DNA of 20,325 bases. It comes from JBBKWG01 sp037968835 (GTDB taxonomy: Bacteria; Pseudomonadota; Alphaproteobacteria; Rhodobacterales; Rhodobacteraceae). The DNA is taken from positions 1 to 20,325 of the forward strand of contig JBBKWG010000096.1 in assembly GCA_037968835.1 (NCBI GenBank), in the 5' to 3' direction. Position 1 is the first letter of the stretch; each line of letters starts with the position of its first letter. The translations under genes were made by a program, and so were the position numbers. Under the pieces are notes generated by a model. That model worked only from the letters and a program-made list of their open reading frames with translations, was not told where the DNA came from and made no database searches. Below are positions 1 to 6,365 of the stretch, piece by piece.

Positions 1-449
1 ACCGAGAACGACGAACGTCCGCCGCTCGTCTGCATCAGGTTCTTTTCGTTCAGGGTCTGAAGCACGATAGCGGTCGACGAAAGGGACAGCACCATGCCGA
101 CGGCCAGCGACGTCTGCCATTGCATGCCGAAGCCGTAAAAACAGATCGCCATGATCGCGCCCATCGTCAGCGTGACCTGAAGGCCGCCAAGCCCCAGCAG
201 CCGATGCCGCATGTCCCAGAGCGCCTGCGGGCTAAGTTCAAGGCCGATCAGGAACAGCATGAGCACGACACCGAATTCGGCGAAGTGCTGTAGATCCTCG
301 GTCTCGGCGACAAGGCCCAAAATCGGGCCGATGACGATGCCAGCCACCAGATAACCCAGCACCGAACCCATCCCCAGCCTGACGGCAATAGGGACCGCCA
401 CGACTGCCGCCAGCAGATAAATCACAGCCTGAAACAGAAATCCTTCCAT
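1..449 (-). CDS. Kef/CPA2-type cation:proton antiporter, N-terminal part
   Basis: The first 149 residues are visible; the gene runs off the left edge with no stop. They are hydrophobic, with several membrane helices and CPA2-family features: a GxxLGYLVAGIVIGP stretch near residues 28-42, a FAEFGVVLMLFLIGLEL stretch near 56-72, and an SLSSTAIVLQ segment near 122-131 typical of KefB/KefC/YbaL antiporters. By family knowledge these inner-membrane proteins exchange K+ or Na+ for H+. Whether a C-terminal RCK/TrkA-N NAD-binding domain is present lies outside the window. The start is ATG at 447-449, preceded by AAAGGA at good spacing. It lies 12 bp downstream of the Lrp-type regulator on the same strand, so the two are probably cotranscribed. 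The substrate ion cannot be told from this fragment. Confidence 0.85.
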   Translation of the reverse strand, partial: MEGFLFQAVIYLLAAVVAVPIAVRLGMGSVLGYLVAGIVIGPILGLVAETEDLQHFAEFGVVLMLFLIGLELSPQALWDMRHRLLGLGGLQVTLTMGAIMAICFYGFGMQWQTSLAVGMVLSLSSTAIVLQTLNEKNLMQTSGGRSSFS

Positions 450-461
450 CGAAATCCTTTC

Positions 462-923
462 TCAGATCGGCAGCGGCGCGTCGGTTTTCATCTGATCCAT
501 GACAATCTGACTTTGCACCCTTGCAACAGCCGGGTGGGGCAGCAGAACGTGATGGATCAGCGTATTTAATCCTGCCAGATCGTCACAATAGACACGCAGC
601 AGATAATCAGCCTCACCCGTCAATGTCCACGCGCTGATGACCTCGGGTCGGGTTTCCAGAATGCGGGCGAAGGTCCGGACCTGTTCGGGGGCGTGCGTCG
701 CCATCTGGACCGAGACGAACGCCTGCACCTGAAGCCCCAGCTTCAGCGCGTTCAGGCGCGCGCGATAGCCTTCGATATAGCCTTCCGATTCCAGCCGCTG
801 CCGTCGTCTGCCGACCTGACTGGGCGACAGATTCAGATGTTCACCCAATTTCTCGGCCGTCATCTGGGCATCGCGCTGGAGCGCGGTCAGAAGTCTGAGG
901 TCAATGTCGTCCAGCGCGTTCAT
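462..923 (-). CDS. Lrp/AsnC-family transcriptional regulator
   Basis: This 153-residue protein has the normal length and layout of the family. Residues about 4-55 form an N-terminal winged helix-turn-helix (DIDLRLLTALQRDAQ, then LGEHLNLSPSQVGRRRQRLE), and residues about 65-145 form a RAM/AsnC ligand-binding and oligomerisation domain. It is divergent from hppD, 127 bp away, and just upstream of a Kef-type antiporter gene. By inference it is a local amino-acid-responsive regulator of hppD, possibly sensing an aromatic amino acid; the ligand is not shown by sequence. The ATG at 921-923 fits the family N-terminus. It has no Shine-Dalgarno sequence and sits 7 nt from a good -10 box, so the mRNA may be leaderless. 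Confidence 0.9.
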   Translation of the reverse strand: MNALDDIDLRLLTALQRDAQMTAEKLGEHLNLSPSQVGRRRQRLESEGYIEGYRARLNALKLGLQVQAFVSVQMATHAPEQVRTFARILETRPEVISAWTLTGEADYLLRVYCDDLAGLNTLIHHVLLPHPAVARVQSQIVMDQMKTDAPLPI

Positions 924-929
924 GCGGAA

Positions 930-958
930 ATTATGCGGCAGATACGAGATTCGCGCAA
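930..958 (-). promoter_or_regulatory. Sigma-70-like promoter for the Lrp-type gene
   Basis: Read on the minus strand, TTGCGC (953-958) and CATAAT (930-935, 5 of 6 matches to TATAAT) are separated by exactly 17 bp. The seventh base after the -10 box is the A of the ATG at 923, so transcription should start at or within one or two bases of the start codon. This is a pattern match only; no start site has been measured. Confidence 0.55.
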
Positions 959-962
959 AGAT

Positions 963-1027
963 TTAGCACAATTATTTTCTGGCGCTCGGCATATGCGCGG
1001 AAATCGCATGGAAAATCGCCTATTTTC
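963..1027. promoter_or_regulatory. Candidate Lrp-type operator region between lrp and hppD
   Basis: The 924-1050 gap is AT-richer than its surroundings. It contains a perfect inverted repeat, GAAAAT-N5-ATTTTC (1011-1027), and about 40 bp upstream a TAG...AATTATTTTCTG stretch (964-981) that loosely resembles the degenerate E. coli Lrp consensus but carries extra bases. Lrp/AsnC proteins usually bind several such AT-rich sites between divergent genes. Assignment to the adjacent regulator is inference. No convincing hppD promoter could be picked out. Confidence 0.3.
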
Positions 1028-1050
1028 TCATCAACAGACAGGAGATTGCG

Positions 1051-2154
1051 ATGGGTCCCTTCCCGCACGACGCCCCCAAGGCCGAAATCACCGAAAAGAA
1101 CCCGGCCGGCACCGATGGGTTTGAGTTCGTCGAATTCGCCCATTCCGAGCCCGACGAGCTGCGCACGCTGTTCGCGAAGATGGGATACACCCACACCGCG
1201 ACGCACAAAACCAAGTCGGTCGAGCTTTGGCAGCAGGGAGACATCACATACGTCATCAACGACGAACCCGGCAGCCACGCCCGCGAATTCGTCGAAGAAC
1301 ATGGCCCCTGTGCGCCGTCCATGGCCTGGCGCGTGGTGGATGCCGAACATGCACTTGCACACTCAGTCTCGAATGGTGCGAAGGAATATACCGGCCCTGG
1401 CAAGACAATGGAGGTTCCCGCAATTGTCGGGATTGGCGGCAGCCTGATCTATTTCATCGACCAGTATTACGACACATCGCCTTACAACGCCGAATTTGAC
1501 TGGGTGTCCAACGCGCACCCCGAGGGCGTGGGCTTTTACTATCTCGACCATCTGACCCACAACGTCTTCAAGGGGAACATGGACAAGTGGTTCGCCTTCT
1601 ACGTCGATCTGTTCAATTTCCGTGAGATCCGCTTCTTCGATATCGAAGGCAAGTTCACCGGACTTCTCAGCCGCGCGCTGACGTCGCCCTGTGGACGCAT
1701 CCGCATCCCGATCAACGAGGATCGCGGCGAAACCGGTCAGATCGTGAATTACCTGAAGAAGTACAAGGGCGAGGGGATCCAGCATATCGCCGTCGGTGCG
1801 CGCGACATCTATGCAGCCACCGACGAGATCGCGGAGCGCGGCATCAAGTTCATGCCCGGCCCGCCCGACAGTTATTATACCCTGTCCAAAGCGCGTGTCG
1901 CCGACCACGAAGAACCGATCGAGCGCATGAAGGCGCACGGCATACTGATCGACGGTGAAGGCGTGGTCGATGGCGGCGAAACGCGCATCCTTTTGCAAAT
2001 CTTCTCGAAAACCGTGATCGGGCCGATCTTTTTCGAGTTCATCCAGCGCAAAGGTGACGACGGGTTCGGCGAGGGCAACTTCAAGGCGCTCTTTGAGTCG
2101 ATCGAGGCCGAGGAGATCGCGCAGGGCGATTACGACGAATTGGCTGCCGAGTAA
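1051..2154 (+). CDS. hppD: 4-hydroxyphenylpyruvate dioxygenase
   Basis: This non-haem Fe(II) enzyme converts 4-hydroxyphenylpyruvate to homogentisate in cytoplasmic tyrosine/phenylalanine catabolism. The 367-residue protein has the two vicinal-oxygen-chelate halves of the family. The three expected iron ligands are visible: H167 in DHLTHNV, H245 in GEGIQHIA, and E329 in FFEFIQRKGDDGFGEGNF. The C-terminal GDDGFGEGNFKALFESIE block is the gating helix region that is nearly invariant among bacterial HPPDs. The ATG at 1051 has a GGAGA ribosome site (1041-1045) six bases upstream. It is divergent from the Lrp-type gene, a common arrangement, and convergent with the large membrane protein, with a 36-bp gap that holds no clear terminator. 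No homogentisate pathway partner is in the window. Confidence 0.97.
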   Translation: MGPFPHDAPKAEITEKNPAGTDGFEFVEFAHSEPDELRTLFAKMGYTHTATHKTKSVELWQQGDITYVINDEPGSHAREFVEEHGPCAPSMAWRVVDAEHALAHSVSNGAKEYTGPGKTMEVPAIVGIGGSLIYFIDQYYDTSPYNAEFDWVSNAHPEGVGFYYLDHLTHNVFKGNMDKWFAFYVDLFNFREIRFFDIEGKFTGLLSRALTSPCGRIRIPINEDRGETGQIVNYLKKYKGEGIQHIAVGARDIYAATDEIAERGIKFMPGPPDSYYTLSKARVADHEEPIERMKAHGILIDGEGVVDGGETRILLQIFSKTVIGPIFFEFIQRKGDDGFGEGNFKALFESIEAEEIAQGDYDELAAE

Positions 2155-2190
2155 TCTTTCCGTTATCGCGCGACGTCTGGCGCCAAGCTT

Positions 2191-4407
2191 TTATCCCGCC
2201 GGAAGTGTGAGTGCCAGCGTGCGTCCACCCTTGTTGTAGCGCAATTCGTTCTCGCCGATAGCGGCGACAGTGCCGCCATCCACACGATCCCCGACCTTGA
2301 CCTTCACGTAGCGACCCGAGGGCAGCCGGATAAGCGCGCGACGATCAGAAGGCAGCCCGTAGACGCCGACAAGATTGAGCCGATTGAGGCGGATTGCATC
2401 CTCGACAGTGGCTTGCCGCGCGACGGAGGCGTTGGACGGAATAGCAAGCCGGGGCGAGTTTTGCGGCGCGGTTTCGGCCGCGTCATCCTCGATCTCCTGC
2501 GCCAGAGCCGCTTCGATTGCGCTGCTTGTATCCGGCGTCTCAAAGTCCAGAAGTGCGGCTTGCTGCGTTGTTTGTTGGCGAACGATGGCTGCCGCGACGA
2601 TCGCGTCGAAATCCTGTGGCCGCAATCTTGGCGCAGCCGATGCCTTGATCGCGTTGTCAGGCGCGCCGGATTCGGCCCGCGATACCGCTGCCAAAGCCTG
2701 CGCGGATTGCGGACGCCGTCCCGGGCGCAGACTTTCCATTTCGGCCTTCGTGCGCCCGCCAAATTTGTCCTGCTCTATCTGCTCGACAAACCCGCCCGGA
2801 CGAGGTTGCGGCGCACGGTCAGTCAGGGAAGCGGCGAGCTCTGTGGGAGTTGGCAGCGAACCAGCCTCGACCGGCGCGCTCTCGGAAACCTCAGCCACAT
2901 CAGGCTGCGACTCTGGCACGTCGTCGATTATCGTCGGGTCGATTGCCGGATCTGCCAAGGCAAGTTCCGTTTCCGGAGCTTCAACCGGTTCTTCAATCGG
3001 AGTTACTACGGGAGTTTCTGTCGGTGCCAATTCCGCGGCAGCCAAGGCTGGCGAGTCAAAGGCCGCGGGGGGTTGCGGCGTCGTCGGACGCCCATCGGCC
3101 CCCAATTTGGTGACGTTCGGCAAGGCAATGGGATCTGTGGATAGGTCGGACGATTCAATGGACGCGATATAAATGTCGTCAGTGGCCTCGGTCGCTTCCG
3201 AGCCACCATTCGAATCCAGTCCAGGTTCAAGCGTGGCGGCCAGTGCGAGATCGTCCGGCGCCCGCTCCAACGGCTGCGCGACTTCCGGCACCACTACTGC
3301 GAGGGCTCCGGCATCGGGTACTATCAGGGTCGCAGACGACGGCGCTTCCGGCCTTTGGTCGATTAGTGTCTGAACCAGTTTCGGGCGCACAGTCTCGGCA
3401 GGCAGGGCGGCCAACGTCGGCTCAACTTCCAATACGCTGGGTTGCGGCGCATTGGCGAGCGGATCGTTCGGCTTCGACACATTTCCTGTCGTTAGCTCGG
3501 GTGCGGAACCTTCTGGCCCCAACAAAGCGTCCTCAGGTCGGTCGGGGAGGATCGTCCATATGATCGCGCCGATCAAAAGCGTCAGAGCGGCGGCAATCGC
3601 AAGCTGTCTGCGACGCACGCCTCGACGCAGGTTCATGGGCGCAGGGGTCAGGCTGGCGGCGACCGTACCCTGACCTTCCCCGACCGCAATGTCGGTCAGG
3701 ATGCGCGGCTCCGATACTTTTCGCGGCAGCGGCGCGCCAGGGTTGAGCGGCGGTTCAACCGGTGTGGTGACCCGCATCACCGGCGTCGGATCGTCAACGG
3801 TCACAACAGGCCGATCGACCGGACCTTCAAGATGTTCGGCGGACGTCATGACGTCGGCCAGAACGCCCGACGCGACCACTTCGACTTCTCGACGTGAGAC
3901 GAATTCAGCGCCGCCACCACCTGTTTCGTCGTCGCCGTGGGGGTCGTTCAAACGATCGCCGAAGTCGGGCAAGCGCGGAAAATCCTCGGCATCGGCAAGC
4001 GATGAAAAGCCCGCGACGGACAGCCCTCGCATCTCGGCAAATGTCAGCGCTTCGTCGAGCGTTTCATGTGCGATCGCAGCGACGCGGGCCAGGCCCGGCT
4101 TGACCATTTCCCAGTCGATCTCAAGTTCATCGAGCGTGTAGGGTGTCCGATCTTCCATCGCCGCTTCGATCTCGGACACGGCATTGTCTTCGGACGTGAC
4201 TTCTACGTCGGTATACAAAATTTGGTCGCGGGGCAGGAAGATATGAACCGGTGCATCCGATTCGACGCTGTCGACCATGGTCTGAAGTCGGTCCTCGATA
4301 TCCGGACCGTCTATCTTTTCAACGGCGAATTCCCGCCAGTGACCAGCCTCCCGGCGCATCAGCCGGATGGCACTCATATCAAGATCGAAACCCCACACAT
4401 ACGTCAT
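2191..4407 (-). CDS. Large single-span protein with GspL/PilM-like N-terminus and PilP/GspC-like C-terminus
   Basis: No named gene is recognised. With the ATG at 4405-4407 the protein has 738 residues. Residues about 1-140 (WGFDLDMSAIRLM; HIFLPRDQILYTDVEV; MEDRTPYTLDELEIDW; RVAAIAHETLDEAL) follow the pattern of the actin-like cytoplasmic domain of GspL/PilM. An acidic, low-complexity stretch comes next, then RRGVRRRQ and one membrane span at about 268-288. About 380 residues of Pro/Ala/Glu/Thr-rich linker follow, presumably periplasmic. The last roughly 65 residues (LNLVGVYG; RALIRLPSGRYVKVKVGD; VAAIGENELRY) resemble PilP or the GspC HR domain, which bind secretins. No pilus or type II secretion genes are adjacent. 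The frame stays open to a GTG at 4543-4545 (46 more residues). That start would leave only 12 bp to the divergent SIMPL gene, and the extra codons look atypical, so the ATG is preferred. The homologies are by eye. Confidence 0.75.
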   Translation of the reverse strand: MTYVWGFDLDMSAIRLMRREAGHWREFAVEKIDGPDIEDRLQTMVDSVESDAPVHIFLPRDQILYTDVEVTSEDNAVSEIEAAMEDRTPYTLDELEIDWEMVKPGLARVAAIAHETLDEALTFAEMRGLSVAGFSSLADAEDFPRLPDFGDRLNDPHGDDETGGGGAEFVSRREVEVVASGVLADVMTSAEHLEGPVDRPVVTVDDPTPVMRVTTPVEPPLNPGAPLPRKVSEPRILTDIAVGEGQGTVAASLTPAPMNLRRGVRRRQLAIAAALTLLIGAIIWTILPDRPEDALLGPEGSAPELTTGNVSKPNDPLANAPQPSVLEVEPTLAALPAETVRPKLVQTLIDQRPEAPSSATLIVPDAGALAVVVPEVAQPLERAPDDLALAATLEPGLDSNGGSEATEATDDIYIASIESSDLSTDPIALPNVTKLGADGRPTTPQPPAAFDSPALAAAELAPTETPVVTPIEEPVEAPETELALADPAIDPTIIDDVPESQPDVAEVSESAPVEAGSLPTPTELAASLTDRAPQPRPGGFVEQIEQDKFGGRTKAEMESLRPGRRPQSAQALAAVSRAESGAPDNAIKASAAPRLRPQDFDAIVAAAIVRQQTTQQAALLDFETPDTSSAIEAALAQEIEDDAAETAPQNSPRLAIPSNASVARQATVEDAIRLNRLNLVGVYGLPSDRRALIRLPSGRYVKVKVGDRVDGGTVAAIGENELRYNKGGRTLALTLPAG

Positions 4408-4557
4408 GGGCGAGCAATACCATGCGACCCTGGGCGCGTCACGTCCGAGAGTGCGCAAAAATGCATGTTGCGGGAAATCGCCGATGGAACGAACGAATGA
4501 TCTTGCGTCGGGCGCCGGAGAGGACGAATCTGAAGTCGAAGACACAGGACGATCATC

Positions 4558-5268
4558 ATGCGTACACTACTTTGTTCCAGTTCCATCGCTCTTGCACTTC
4601 TTGCCGGACCAACGCTTGGCCAGAACGCACAACCGCGTGAAATCACACCACGCGAAATCGTCGTGACCGCAGAAGGGCAGGTAAGTGCGCGGCCTGATAT
4701 GGCCGTGGTCTTTCTTGGCGTGATGCGTCAAGCGCGAACGGCGCAGGCGGCCATGTCAGACACTTCCGCGGCAATGCAGCGTGTTCTCGAACGGTTGCGC
4801 GAAGCCGGGATTGACGACCGCGACGTTCAGACGACGAACCTGAACTTGTCGCCACAGTATCTGCATACCAACGACGGCAGCCCGCCGCGTGTCACGGGAT
4901 ACATTGCTTCCAATGATGTCTCGGTTCGGGTCAGGGCGCTGGATGGGCTTGGCAAGGTGCTCGACACTCTGGTTGAAGACGGTGCCAATTCGATGAACGG
5001 GATCAGCTTTACGGTCGCCGAACCTGAGCCGCTCGAAATAAAAGCGCGGATTGACGCTGTGGCGAATGCGATGGCGAAAGCCAAAACCCTTGCCGAAGCG
5101 GCGGGTGTCACGCTCGGTGACGTGCGCAGGATTGTCGAGGGCGGGGAAATCAACATTCCTTCCCCCGCGATGCGTGGAATGGCGATGGCCGAGGCCGCTG
5201 TTCCGATCGCGTCGGGCGAAATCGACATCCGCCAGACGGTTACGATCGTCTTCGAGATTGCTGACTAA
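4558..5268 (+). CDS. SIMPL (DUF541) domain secreted protein
   Basis: This 236-residue protein has a signal peptide: MRTLL, a hydrophobic core of about residues 6-18, and a probable cleavage near G21/Q22. The rest is one SIMPL domain (residues about 33-234) with the family features REIVVTAEGQVSARPDMAVV at the start, AGIDDRDVQTTNLNLSPQY in the middle, and TVTIVFEI at the end. Members are periplasmic or outer-membrane-associated; E. coli YggE is linked to reduced oxidative stress, but no enzymatic reaction is established. An AGGA site (4546-4549) lies eight bases before the ATG. It is divergent from the GspL/PilP-like gene; no promoter could be assigned in the 150 bp between them. A hairpin 89 bp downstream probably ends the transcript. 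Confidence 0.9.
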   Translation: MRTLLCSSSIALALLAGPTLGQNAQPREITPREIVVTAEGQVSARPDMAVVFLGVMRQARTAQAAMSDTSAAMQRVLERLREAGIDDRDVQTTNLNLSPQYLHTNDGSPPRVTGYIASNDVSVRVRALDGLGKVLDTLVEDGANSMNGISFTVAEPEPLEIKARIDAVANAMAKAKTLAEAAGVTLGDVRRIVEGGEINIPSPAMRGMAMAEAAVPIASGEIDIRQTVTIVFEIAD

Positions 5269-5356
5269 GAACATTTCCCCGCACCGCTAGCGGATTGTCC
5301 CATGCTTGCGCGTGCGGGCATGGCACTTCATCCCACCAAAGGCTGAAACCTGAAAG

Positions 5357-5377
5357 TCGGGCGGATCAACCGCCCGA
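5357..5377 (+). terminator. Hairpin after the SIMPL gene, probable terminator
   Basis: A perfect 8-bp GC-rich stem, TCGGGCGG / CCGCCCGA, encloses a 5-nt loop 89 bp after the SIMPL stop codon. Only two T residues follow, so as an intrinsic terminator it is weak. A smaller 6-bp hairpin (CCATGC / GCATGG, 5300-5323) lies between it and the stop codon. It separates the SIMPL unit from the dcw control region. Confidence 0.45.
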
Positions 5378-5422
5378 TTCGGTGCGTGTATTGCGATCGG
5401 AAGGCGGTACTTCAGCTTTTAC

Positions 5423-5457
5423 GGGGAAATCATGGGAATAAATGAGACAAAATGATA
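5423..5457 (+). promoter_or_regulatory. Upstream MraZ-box array, forward orientation
   Basis: Four pentamers begin at 5423, 5433, 5443 and 5453, an exact 10-bp period: GGGGA, TGGGA, TGAGA, TGATA. MraZ is known in E. coli to bind direct repeats of TGGGN separated by 5 nt upstream of mraZ, so spacing and sequence fit. Only the second box is perfect and the match decays toward the promoter. The array ends about 38 bp before the -35 box. Confidence 0.55.
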
Positions 5458-5495
5458 TGTCCATATATAGTCATAAAACAAAAGATTTCACTAAA

Positions 5496-5525
5496 TTGAC
5501 ACTATATGTCGTAATTTTTGATCAT
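5496..5525 (+). promoter_or_regulatory. Main dcw-cluster promoter
   Basis: A perfect -35 box TTGACA lies at 5496-5501. The best -10 candidate is GATCAT at 5520-5525 (18-bp spacer, 4 of 6 matches), or TGATCA one base earlier with a 17-bp spacer. The flanks are the most AT-rich stretch in the window (5461-5520), which could act as an UP element. Transcription would start near 5531, about 325 nt upstream of mraZ. The -35 is firm; the -10 is uncertain. Confidence 0.6.
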
Positions 5526-5540
5526 GTCGAGGAAGCCAGT

Positions 5541-5595
5541 GCTCACCATTTCCCATCATTTCCTGAATTTTTCTGTTGCTTCCCATAAATTCCCA
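5541..5595 (-). promoter_or_regulatory. Downstream MraZ-box array, reverse orientation
   Basis: Read on the minus strand, pentamers occur every 10 bp from 5595 down to 5541: TGGGA (5591-5595), TGGGA (5581-5585), CAGAA (5571-5575), CAGGA (5561-5565), TGGGA (5551-5555), TGAGC (5541-5545). Three are perfect and phased with each other. The array lies just downstream of the predicted start site, inside the transcribed leader, and faces the upstream array across the promoter. Binding by MraZ is inferred from the known TGGGN-N5 repeat rule. Confidence 0.7.
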
Positions 5596-5777
5596 TGGCA
5601 CCTTCCTGACATCGGAAGACGCGGGACAGCAATCGGGGCGCTTAAGACCCCACACGGCAAAAAGCAGGTTTCATACAGGCGCCGCAGACATCCGACTACT
5701 GAGATCCGGCGCGCGGGCGAGCAGACATCCCCCCAGGTGGCGCGCGCAGCTGGACTAACCCGGAGACGGGACGAGGG

Positions 5778-5824
5778 CGGCGGATCGGACACTGGCAGCA
5801 GTCCGATCCGCCGTTTTCGGTTTT
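5778..5824 (+). terminator. Strong intrinsic terminator in the mraZ leader
   Basis: A perfect 13-bp stem, CGGCGGATCGGAC (5778-5790) and GTCCGATCCGCCG (5801-5813), has a 10-nt loop and is followed by TTTTCGGTTTT (5814-5824). This is the best intrinsic terminator in the window. It sits between the dcw promoter and mraZ, in the same direction, so it would end a leader RNA and lower expression of the operon. Confidence 0.85.
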
Positions 5825-5854
5825 GGGGGCGGGACAGGAAAGGGCCACGGGACA

Positions 5855-6361
5855 GTGGGTCGCAGATTCAGAGGCGAAGGCCATCACAAGGTCGACACGA
5901 AAGGCAGGGTATCCATCCCGGCCTCGTTTCGCCGTGTGCTTGAAGCTGGCGATCCGACGTGGAGCGAGGGCAAGGCACCCGAGATCGTCATCGTTTATGG
6001 CGACCATCGCCGGAACTACCTTGAATGCTACACAATCGACGCCGCGTCCGAAGTTGACGCGAAGATCGACCGATTGGCGCGCGGTTCAACCGAGCGTCGG
6101 CTATTGGAAAAGCTGTTCAACGGCCAGTCGCTCCAGACCGAGGTCGACAATACCGGACGCATCGTTCTGCCGGCAAAGCTGCGGCAAAAAATTGATCTGG
6201 ACAGCGAAGCCTATTTTATCGCGACCGGCGACACGTTCCAAATCTGGAAACCCGAGACCTTCGAGGAGGTCGACGCGGTCAAGACCGAGGCGCTTCTGAA
6301 CGACATGCCGGAAGATTTCGACATCCTGTCCTTGCTCGACAAGCCTGGAGAGGGGGTCTGA
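5855..6361 (+). CDS. mraZ: Transcriptional regulator MraZ
   Basis: MraZ is the conserved first gene of the dcw cluster. It is a ring-forming DNA-binding protein that autoregulates the operon. The 168-residue protein carries the two expected SpoVT/AbrB-like half-domains, each with the DxxxR signature: DTKGR at 14-18 followed by VSIPASFR, and DNTGR at 98-102 followed by IVLPAKLR. It is somewhat longer than the 152-residue E. coli protein because of an insertion near residues 32-45 and a C-terminal tail. The start is GTG at 5855; an AGGAAAGG ribosome site lies about 11 bases upstream. TGGGA box arrays lie about 260-430 bp upstream. The stop is 4 bp before rsmH. Confidence 0.95.
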   Translation: MGRRFRGEGHHKVDTKGRVSIPASFRRVLEAGDPTWSEGKAPEIVIVYGDHRRNYLECYTIDAASEVDAKIDRLARGSTERRLLEKLFNGQSLQTEVDNTGRIVLPAKLRQKIDLDSEAYFIATGDTFQIWKPETFEEVDAVKTEALLNDMPEDFDILSLLDKPGEGV

Positions 6362-6365
6362 GGCG

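Larger units (their letters stand above)
5531..5824 (+). ncRNA. upsM: UpsM-like sRNA / extended 5' leader of the dcw operon
   Basis: The interval runs from the predicted dcw transcription start to a strong intrinsic terminator about 30 bp before mraZ. It has no credible reading frame of its own. In Rhodobacter sphaeroides the dcw cluster is preceded by an unusually long leader that is mostly terminated early, giving the abundant sRNA UpsM; position, orientation, terminator and host group all match. Local structures visible are CTTCC/GGAAG (5602-5618), a GC-rich imperfect stem built on CGCGCG repeats (5706-5753), and the terminator stem. The 5' end is inferred from the promoter and may be off by several bases; the predicted length of about 290 nt is longer than the R. 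sphaeroides RNA as I recall it. Some readthrough past the terminator must supply the division genes. Confidence 0.6.

Noticed and set aside
3006..3560. Possible tandem repeats in the Pro/Ala/Glu-rich linker of the large membrane protein
   Set aside because: The segment is low-complexity but shows no regular repeat unit at the protein or DNA level.
5298..5335. Two further TCCCA pentamers after the SIMPL gene as possible MraZ boxes
   Set aside because: They are 33 bp apart and out of the 10-bp phase, and they lie far from the promoter; chance occurrence is likely.
5518..5943. A 141-codon open frame across the mraZ leader
   Set aside because: It would begin about 13 bp upstream of the predicted transcription start, run through the terminator hairpin and overlap the start of mraZ in another frame; it is basic and low-complexity, as expected for non-coding GC-rich RNA.
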